The translations under genes and the position numbers were made by a program. Below are positions 57,075-64,000 of a DNA stretch of 64,000 nucleotides, one piece after another. The DNA is taken from contig CM060732.1 of assembly GCA_030704615.1 (NCBI GenBank), positions 48,587,053 to 48,651,052 of the forward strand. Direction: 5' to 3'. Positions within the stretch are counted from its first letter, which is position 1. Each line of letters starts with the position of its first letter. Under the pieces are notes generated by a model. The model made no database searches. It worked only from the letters and a program-made list of their open reading frames with translations, and was not told the origin of the DNA. The stretch is from Takakia lepidozioides. Taxonomy: Eukaryota; Streptophyta; Takakiopsida; Takakiales; Takakiaceae.

Positions 57075-60000
57075 CTGGACGCGTCCTCTACCTCTAAGCC
57101 CGCTGGACTTAAGGTTGCAGTTACGGAGGACAATTGGGAGCCTGACATTGGACCCATTGTCACAGGAGGAGAGAGACGACGTATATGGCGGTTCTTAAGG
57201 GCTTACAGGAATTGCTTTGCCTTCAGTTTGAAGGACTTGGGAGCACTGAAAGATCAAGAGATCCGTATTGAGTTGGCCACTGACACGCCAATCTTTCGGA
57301 GACCCTATAGATACAGTGACATGGAGAGGACTTTGATTCAGATGAGGACTCAAGATCTCTGGGAGGCAGGTTTGGTGGAGCTCTCTGGTGGAGAGTATGC
57401 TTCAGCCACAGTGATGCTTGCCAAGAAGGATGTCTATGGCAATTGGACGGAGAGACGTATGTGCGGTGATTACCGGCCTGTAAATCGTCAGACCAAGTCC
57501 GATAAGTATGCCATGCCAACACCAGAGGAGATCTTTGATGCCATCGGGCATGCTAAGGTCTTTAGCACTTTGGATTTACGATCCGGATATCACCAGTTGT
57601 CAATCAAGGAGGCGGACAAGCAGAAGACGGCATTTTGGGGGATCAATGAGCACGGCAAGGATTGCCTATATCAGTGGCGGTTCTTACCATTTGGGCTTAA
57701 GAATGCTCCTGCAAAGTTTCAGAGAGTCATGGATATGATTCTAGCAGGGGTGGACTTTGCTCGGTGCTACATAGATGACATCATCATCTTTAGTGTTACG
57801 GTGGAAGAGCATGAGAGACACCTTCAGGTGGTATTGGAGCACTTGAGAGCGCACGGATTGAAGTTGCATCCGGGGAAGTGCAAGTTTTTCCACAACCAGA
57901 TTGAGTATCTGGGTCACATGATATATCCTGGAGGATTGGGGGTACAGCAGACTAAGGTAGAGGCCATTGCACAAATTCCATGCCCCACGGATGTGAGCCG
58001 AGTTCGAGCTTTCATGGGGTTGGCAAACTATTATAGACGGTTTGTCAAGGGATTTAGTGCCATTGCAAAGGCTCTAACCAAGCTGATCAAGGTGGACCAG
58101 CAGTGGCAGTGAGAAGATGAGCAGGAACGAGCTTTTCAAGAGCTCAAGGCGAGGTTGACCTCGGCGCCTATCCTGAGACGACCTATTAGGGGGCGTCCCT
58201 TTCAGCTGCATACGGATTGGAGCATGTTGGGGCTTGGAGCGGTGCTCACACAGGTGGATGATGAGGGAAGAGAGTTCGTAGTGGCTTATGCTAGCCGCTC
58301 AAACAACGCTGCAAAAGCTAAGTACAGCTCATATGAGGGAGAGTGTTTAGCTGCAGTGTGGGCCGTGGCACACTTTAGGTGCTATCTATACGGCAATCTT
58401 TTCACCCTTGTCACGGATCACCAGCCACTCAAGTGGTTGATGGAGTTAGACAAGCTTACGGAGAAGCTTGCACGATGGGCACTCATACTCCAGGAGTATG
58501 ACTTTCAGGTTGTGCATCGACCGGGTTTGGTCAATCGAGATGCGGATGGATTGAGTCGCAATCCATGCACAAGCTAGCAAGATGACACTGGAGCTCGGTG
58601 GCATGGTGAGACGGACGAGGAGATGGTGCTGGGATGGCACGCATCTGTATTTTTGTGTATCTTAGCATCGGGAGGTCAGGTTGGACCTACAACAGGGATG
58701 ACTGTAGACGGAGTGTTTGAGGACCCTGAGGCTAGTGATGAGCCAGGTGGTGCCAGAGATATACATGAGGATTCGGTTGTGTTGGACTACCTCCGCACGG
58801 GAGACACGCAGCCACTATGACTGCCAGGGAGAGGGATCGGATCCTGCAACGAGCCAAGAGGTTCAAGTGGGAGGGGATACACCTGCTTCGAGTATGGAAG
58901 GATGGTCGGGTGAGGATCGTGCCTCACCCAACACAGCGTGCACGGTTAGTGCGGCATGCCCATGAGGAGTTGGGGCATTTTGGAGTGCGACGCACTCACA
59001 GTTTACTGCAGGGGCAGTATTGGTGGCGTGGTATGCATACAGAGGTGCAACAGTTCATGGCTAAGTGCATGGTGTGTGACAGGGTGCGTGCTTCATTCAA
59101 CGCCCCTACACCACAGTTGCATCCTTTACCAATCATGGGATTGGGCTACATGTGGAGTCTTGACTTCGCAGGACCGTTGCCACTGACTATGCGCCACCAC
59201 AGATATGTGTTGGTGTTGGTGGAATACTTCTCCAAGTGTATTGAGTTGGTTCCATTGCCTGACAAGGCTAGTGAGGGGGCTGCGTATGCATTCTTGGATC
59301 ATGTGCTTAGCCGATTCGGTGCTTCAGCTGAGGTACTCACGGACCAAGGAAGAGAGTTCTTGGGGGAGTTTCAGGCTTTGTGTGATTAGGCCTTGATAGA
59401 CCACCGCACCACTTCTCGGGATCATCCTAAGGCCGATGGCTTGGCAGAGAGAGTTGTTCAGACGGTGAAGAGGGGTTTGCGCAAGTAAGGCTTGCAAAAG
59501 GGACACCTAGGAGATTGGGATCTTCAGGTGCCTTGGTTAGCCATGGGCTACAGGTTCAGCAAACAAGCATCACTTGCCTCATTCTCACCATATTTCCTTC
59601 TCTTTGGCCGAGAGTCGGATTTGCCTGCAGCCATTCGTAGGGACACTGCTCAAGTCCTTAACCCCGACGATCCGGACGTGTGGGTACGTGCATGTGATCA
59701 GCGTGCAGAGTTGTTCAAGAAAGTCCTGCCCATGGCTTTTGTGAACCTTGCCATTGCACAGCACCGTGATACGTTGAGGTATGCCACTATACATGGTGGA
59801 GGATATCGTCCTGGGGTTCGGAGGTTTAGCCCTGGTGACTATGTTTATTTGCAGCAGACTGCTCCTATAACCTTGGATGTCACTGCAGGGCGTGTTATTC
59901 TGAGGGTTCAAGAGGTGTTGCCCTCAGGAGTTCTGATCTTGGAGGGTCGGGATGGCATGACTTGGAAAGACCATGTCCGTAATTGTGCGCCATGTCACCT

Positions 60001-60202
60001 TCCCAATGTTGATGGCAGAGTTGACCCATACTTGGCAGTGGTACCTGCAGGTTTGAGGTGCATGCTCTGTGGGTCTGCCAAAGGGGCAGCTACCATGCTG
60101 GTGTGTGATCGATGCTCAAGAGGTTGGTATATGGGATGCTTGACACCACCTCTTGAGAGGGTTCCTGATGGAGATTGGTTATGTCCACACTGCTTGGGAT
60201 AG
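57069..60202 (+). pseudogene. Element B Pol: RT, RNase H, integrase and PHD finger
   Basis: RT runs in the UAG frame from 57069 ('MCGDYRPVNRQTKSDKYAMP', 'CYIDDIIIF') to a TGA at 58110-58112 where A has Trp. RNase H follows at 58155-58577 ('FQLHTDWSMLGLGAVLTQ'). After a frameshift near 58815 the integrase has its HHCC site ('HAHEELGHFGVRRTH', 'CMVCDRVR') and core ('SLDFAGPLP', 'DQGREFLGEFQ', 'DHPKADGLAERVV'; the Glu is best placed in the last stretch). Another stop lies at 59387-59389. The C-terminal PHD finger (about 60049-60199) keeps its Cys ligands, but the His ligand is Tyr ('GWYMGC' against 'GWHMGC' in A), a C-to-T change that should damage zinc binding. Confidence 0.85.
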
Positions 60203-60444
60203 TGACAGTGGACATGACTAGAGGCAGCTAACAAGACATGGGAGGCCAAGCTCATAGAAGTCAATACACGAAATCCCGGGCTCAAATTCACAGGTTGCAA
60301 GACGACGACTAACGATGGGGCAACTCTTGCACCCGGCCTCTTGATCTATCGAGTTTGAGTGTAGTAGGGACATTAGTGGAGGACTTAGTGAGGCTATGGT
60401 CACTATCACATCTTGTGGCTACCTGGACTTAGAGGGACCTAAGC

Positions 60445-61055
60445 ACCAGCTAGGGGAGCGATTGTGTGGACTAGTGACTGCCATAGTGGGCAGCATAGTG
60501 GCAGCTTAGTGACTGACTAGTTGTAGCCTAGTGGTTGGACTAGTGGCTGGACTAGTGATATACTAGTGTGTGACGTGCACATGTGTTGTGTGGTTTTGGA
60601 CAGCGATGTAGTTGTGTAGCGATATGTATGCGCACGACAGCTGTCAAGTTATTTTACCACTCGTATGAAACTAGCTAGGAAATAGCTAGCTTTTACATAT
60701 TGACATTTGGGATTGGCCCAAGTGTCAATCCAGGGGTCAAGGCAGATTTAGGCCCTGGAGTGGTTATCTTCACGGCAAGCGCGGGAGGCTCATCTTTCTC
60801 GAGTTGAGCCTCACCGCGCCTAGCTATGGCGCTGTGAGCTCGTGCTTGTATTCTTCTTCTTTATCATTGTGTGGATTAGTGACTGCCATAGTGGGCAGCA
60901 TAGTGGCAGCATAGTGACTGAGTAGTTGTAGCCTAGTGGTTGGACTAGTGGTTGGACTAGTGGTGGACTAGTGATATACTAGTGTGTGGCGTGCACATGT
61001 GTTGTGTGGTTTTGGACAGCGATGTAGTTGTGTAGCGATATGTATGCGCACGACA
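60445..61055 (+). repeat. Element B downstream block: purine tract, B1, A2, B2
   Basis: 'caccagctaggggagcga' (purine tract) is followed by B1 60462-60639, GC, A2 60642-60866 and B2 60867-61055. B1 and B2 share 'agtgactgccatagtgggca' and most of their length. The B1/A2 border shows the palindrome GACAGCTGTC (60636-60645). B2 ends at the target duplication CAAA. Confidence 0.85.
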
Positions 61056-61609
61056 CAAACATAGAACAAGCTATTGAGTTTTCTATGACATACCCTCTTC
61101 TAGCCATCGCATGCACTCATAGTGCTTCCTTCCATGGCCATAGTGCACCTTTTAGAGCTCCTAATCCAGCCCTGCACTTGCCACTTCCATAGACATGCTC
61201 TTCCCAAGCTTGGGATTGAAACCCCAACTCAAAGCATGCTCTACAAATACACTATTCTGCCACAAATAGAAATCAGATGTCTGCCTCCACTCATAGCTCT
61301 CCTAAACTTGAAGTTGAAGACTCCCACAAGCTGAAACCATGCTCCACACATGCACCGCTTGCTCCCTTAACACCCGAGCTCTTCTTGAACTCTTCAAACC
61401 CTGCAGCATTTGCAAAACAACAGCTTCTTCACAAGCTCTCAAACTTCTCTCCTTGAAGACCTCCTCTTGTACATAAACACCACAAGGCTTTATTTTTGCA
61501 AACCCTGCAACACCTTGTAACTTAAGAGCTATCTACCAAGCTCTCATCCATACAAGTGCTAACTATGCTAACACCTTGCACTCATAGATGTAAGCAGGTC
61601 TTCTTTTAG
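61056..61609 (-). mobile_element. Leader of element A, upstream piece separated by element B
   Basis: On the minus strand this shares 'gagttggggtttcaa', 'ggcaagtg' and 'gcatgtgtggagcatg' with the leader of B, so it is the start of A's leader, displaced from the rest (51333 leftward) by B. No coding frame. Confidence 0.65.
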
Positions 61610-61730
61610 TGATACGGAAATGGTGAAAAGAGGAGAAACCACTCTATCACGTTATATAAGTCAAGCCAATGGCACATTTGCTAAATGACTCTAGTTCTTG
61701 AGATGGAGAGTGGGTGAGGTCTGTATGGTG
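61610..61730 (-). repeat. Upstream terminal repeat (A1) of element A, truncated and partly inverted
   Basis: 61610-61685 matches 41153-41228 in the same orientation ('gagaaaccactctatcacgt'). From 61686 the next ~45 bp match the adjacent part of A2 (41229-41275) but inverted ('cttgagatggagagtgggtg'). Beyond 61730 no match to A2 is seen. Confidence 0.65.
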
Positions 61731-62002
61731 GCAGTGATTTGAGCATTCTGATTTTCGAAGCTGCCTTCAAACATGATTTCGTTGCCTTCTGGGTCCGAAG
61801 CCTCAACCTCCAACAGAATTATCAGACTTCGAGTAGGCTCCACTTGCCGTCGTACAGGGTCCAGATGAGGAAGTATGCGTCGCATTGGTGGCCCATCGTC
61901 TCGAGAGCATCGGCGTGATGTTGAAGGTCGTGAGAGTCGGAACGACTGATCTGGTAGTTGGGTAAGCGACAGCTCCAATGTATCTGGTTCCTGTGACTCC
62001 AT
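61691..62002 (-). other. 103-codon open frame, unknown
   Basis: Reads 'MESQEPDTLELSLTQLPDQS' with Ser/Arg-rich and acidic parts. Its 3' end lies inside the inverted repeat piece, so at least the C-terminus is accidental. It may be a relic of the N-terminal Gag of a retroelement, but no motif proves it. Confidence 0.2.
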
Positions 62003-62179
62003 GCTACCAATACAAGACTCAAGAGTGCTGAAAGTGTAGCTATATATACTGATGTGTGGTGCTCATCCCTCCTTAGTGAGTATCAGGTACATTGAATGTG
62101 GAGTCTTCACCTTGAAGCTAACTTGGCTGACATCATCGTTGTGACGTCTTATTGGCGTGCAACTCGAGGCTTAGCTGGA

Positions 62180-64000
62180 TATCGTTGATGAAACTCTTAG
62201 ACTTTGTCAGATGCATTTGCGAGGTTGGATGAAGGTTTCAACGTTCGTTCGCTGATGTTGTAGCCTTTCCAATTACGAAATACTCAAGACATTTATACTT
62301 GATGCGAGAGTCTAGGACTTCGTCGACTTCATACTCAATTTCCTGATTGACTTCGATTGGTGGAGGTGGTACGGAAACTCTCCCTGGAATATTCGATGGA
62401 TGATACAACTCCAATAATGAAATATGAAAGACTGGATGGATGCGCATACTTCGTGGGAGTTCAAGCCAAAAACTGACCGGATTTATTTGTCGAATAATTT
62501 TGAATGGTTCCAGGCGTTGATAATCCAACTTCCTTAATGATCGCGAGGTTTGTATATCCCGTCGAAGAAGCCATACACGATCTCCGACCTTGAACTGAGG
62601 TTGGAGTTGACGACGTTGATCTGCATTCTCCTTGTATTGTTTTTGAGCTTCTGCGAGGTGGAATGTAAGCTTATTGTGAATCGTAGCGAGATGAGTAGCA
62701 AGGTTTTCTGCAGCAGGGCTTCCAACAGTCTTCATGTGGAAATGGTTTGCTCGAGGATGATGATCATAATTGAAGAAAAATTGAGTTTGCTTGGTCGAAG
62801 AATGTATACTGTTGTTGTAGGCAAACTCGGCCAATGACAGAAGGTCCGTCCAATTATCTTGGTGATAATTTATCGAACAGCGAAGATACTGCTCCAAAAT
62901 CTGGTTTACACGTTCGGTTTGACCATCAGTCTGTGGATGATTAGATGTAGAGAGGTTGATCTTAGTATCCAATATGTGAAATAATCCCCTCCAAAAATTT
63001 GATATGAACTGTGGTCTTCGATCAGATACGATGTCCTTCGGGAGTCCATGAATACGGTAGAATTATTGAGGAAAAGTCTTGCAGTTTTCTCACCGGTAAC
63101 CGTCTTATTACATGGAATGAAATGTGTCATCTTCATAAAACGATCTACAATAACAAGGATTGAATCGGTGGTATTGGAAATTGAAAGGTCCGTATTAAAG
63201 TCCATAGACATGGACGACCATGGACATGGACGACCATGGACCCTTGGGAATGGGTAATGGTTGAAGAAGGCCGTAAGGTCGATGTCGTGGTCCCTTCGCT
63301 CTAGCACACGTGTCGCAAGATTTTATAAATTCTTTCACGAGTTTCCACATTTGCGGCCACCAGTAGTCCCTGGATATCAATTCCATTATTTTGTTGAAGC
63401 CGAAATGTCCTACAGCCGGAAGATCATGACATGTTTGAAGAATTCGAAATCATATAGGTCCTGGAGGTACATAAAAAAAGTCCCTTGAAATAAAGTAAGT
63501 CATCTTTAATTTCGAAGTCGTTTGTAACATATGGGTTGTCTCGAGGTCGATTTAGTTGACTTCGTAGTGTCGTAGCAAATTTGTCGCTCTTCAGTGCTTC
63601 CTGAATCTCCTTTATAATCTCTACATCGTCATAGGTGGACATGGATAGCATATTCAATTGGGGTTTCAAGATGATGGATTTATGTTGGTCTAAAGCTGCA
63701 TCCCTTTCTTTTGGCACTAGATACGATCGTCGAGAAAGAGCATCTGGTTTTCCTTGAAGATGTCCGGAACGGTAGGTAATATCAAAATCAAACCTTGCTA
63801 GTGACATACTCCATCGCACTTGACGTCGTCAAAACACGAGCACTCATAAAATACTCGAGGTTTTTGTGATCGGTATAGACTGTGACCTGATGTTTAGCTC
63901 CCTCCAATAGATGACGTCACTCCTCAAAAGCATCGATAATCGCTATAAGTTCTTTGTTATGGATTTCATAATTGATCTCCACAGCGAAAAATTTGCGAGA
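62180..64000 (-). pseudogene. Chromovirus (Ty3/gypsy) Pol fragment, element C, cut by window end
   Basis: Reading from 64000 on the minus strand: RNase H ('[17 protein letters not shown]', '[20 protein letters not shown]'), integrase zinc site ('SCDTCARAKG'), core with 'WSSMSMDFNTDLS' and 'SNHPQTDGQTERVNQILE', C-terminal region ('YKENADQRRQLQPQFKVGDR', 'VHISLLELYHPS' type box as 'VFHISLLELYHP') and a chromodomain 'EYEVDEVLDSRIKYKCLEYF' that continues one base out of frame as 'WKGYNISERTLKPSSNL'. A TGA in RNase H replaces Trp (near 63870), the integrase core is broken by frameshifts, and a short duplication ('catggacgaccatggac') sits at about 63205-63240. It is unrelated to A and B beyond the shared superfamily: no DNMT or PHD is seen. 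Confidence 0.8.

Larger units (their letters stand above)
51334..61055 (+). mobile_element. Retroelement B: second copy of the DNMT/PHD family, 9.7 kb
   Basis: Begins TGTCAAG (51334) and ends GCACGACA (61055), giving TGTC/GACA inverted ends, with CAAA on both sides (51330-51333 and 61056-61059) as target duplication. The order is A1 repeat, leader, Gag, protease, DNMT, UAG-CAA-CCA, RT, RNase H, integrase, PHD, purine tract, B1, A2, B2. It is inserted in the leader of element A, in opposite orientation, so it is the younger event. Three frameshifts and several stops before the UAG, and more after it, make it inactive. Confidence 0.85.
41067..61730 (-). mobile_element. Retroelement A: Ty3/gypsy-like element with DNMT and PHD finger, split by element B
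   Basis: Minus-strand element. Its downstream end is 41067 (TGTCGTGCTC...) and its upstream terminal repeat ends at 61610. The internal order on the minus strand is leader (61609-61056 and 51333-49183), Gag, protease, DNMT, UAG, RT, RNase H, integrase, PHD finger. Element B (51334-61055) lies within the leader in the opposite orientation. The upstream terminal repeat (61610 onward) is incomplete: after about 76 bp it runs into an inverted piece of itself (61686-61730), so the outer end and its target duplication are lost. Six or more frameshifts and at least five in-frame stops make it inactive. Confidence 0.8.

Noticed and set aside
51334-61055. A DIRS/PAT-type tyrosine-recombinase element, suggested by split direct repeats
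   Set aside because: Pol clearly encodes an HHCC zinc site and DDE integrase core, an aspartic protease is present, and a target duplication flanks the element; no tyrosine recombinase is seen.

Overview
The window reads as nuclear DNA of a streptophyte. Evidence: spliced genes with GT-AG introns, a plant-type vacuolar iron transporter, a degenerate plant PLS-type PPR gene, plant-type CACTA transposons with an En/Spm-associated gene, and a Ty3/gypsy chromovirus. A Ty3-like retroelement carrying a DNMT3-like cytosine methyltransferase points to a charophyte alga (Chara or a relative) or an early land plant, because retrotransposon-borne DNMTs have been reported from charophytes and dinoflagellates (recollection). 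The species call is inference.

Layout. 1-4023 is the end of a CACTA element with captured gene fragments, including a broken PPR gene. 4024-29640 is the host part: long unannotatable stretches, a GC-rich frameshifted coding relic (11.6-12.2 kb), a two-exon polytopic membrane protein of NicO/UreH type (16055-17892), a tRNA-derived SINE (about 19.92-20.11 kb), a four-exon VIT1 gene (21336-23699, minus) and a four-exon coiled-coil gene (25276-28178) that may be MPB2C-like. 30232-40037 is a complete CACTA element bounded by matching terminal repeats and an ATT target duplication. It carries a spliced minus-strand gene joining an En/Spm-associated Transposase_24-like region to an FCP1/NIF phosphatase fold and a DUF8039-like tail, plus a transposase whose catalytic middle is deleted. 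It is inserted into a relative of itself. 40.68-41.03 kb is a PIF1/Helitron-type helicase relic.

From 41067 to about 61.7 kb lies retroelement A (minus strand). Retroelement B (51334-61055, plus strand, same family) is inserted in its 5' leader with a CAAA target duplication. Both encode Gag (two zinc knuckles), an aspartic protease, a DNMT3-like C5-cytosine methyltransferase, a stop codon in a UAG-CAR-YYA context, then RT, RNase H, a DDE integrase and a C-terminal PHD finger. Both copies are dead through stops and frameshifts; many stops fit C-to-T decay. 62.2-64.0 kb is part of a third retroelement, a chromovirus (minus), cut by the window edge.

The most unusual system is the A/B family: a retrotransposon with its own DNA methyltransferase and a probable chromatin reader, a likely readthrough stop shared by both copies, and termini arranged A1-internal-B1-A2-B2 (split direct repeats) although the element uses a DDE integrase rather than a tyrosine recombinase. 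All coordinates come from manual reading; similarity calls are from motif recognition without database searches.
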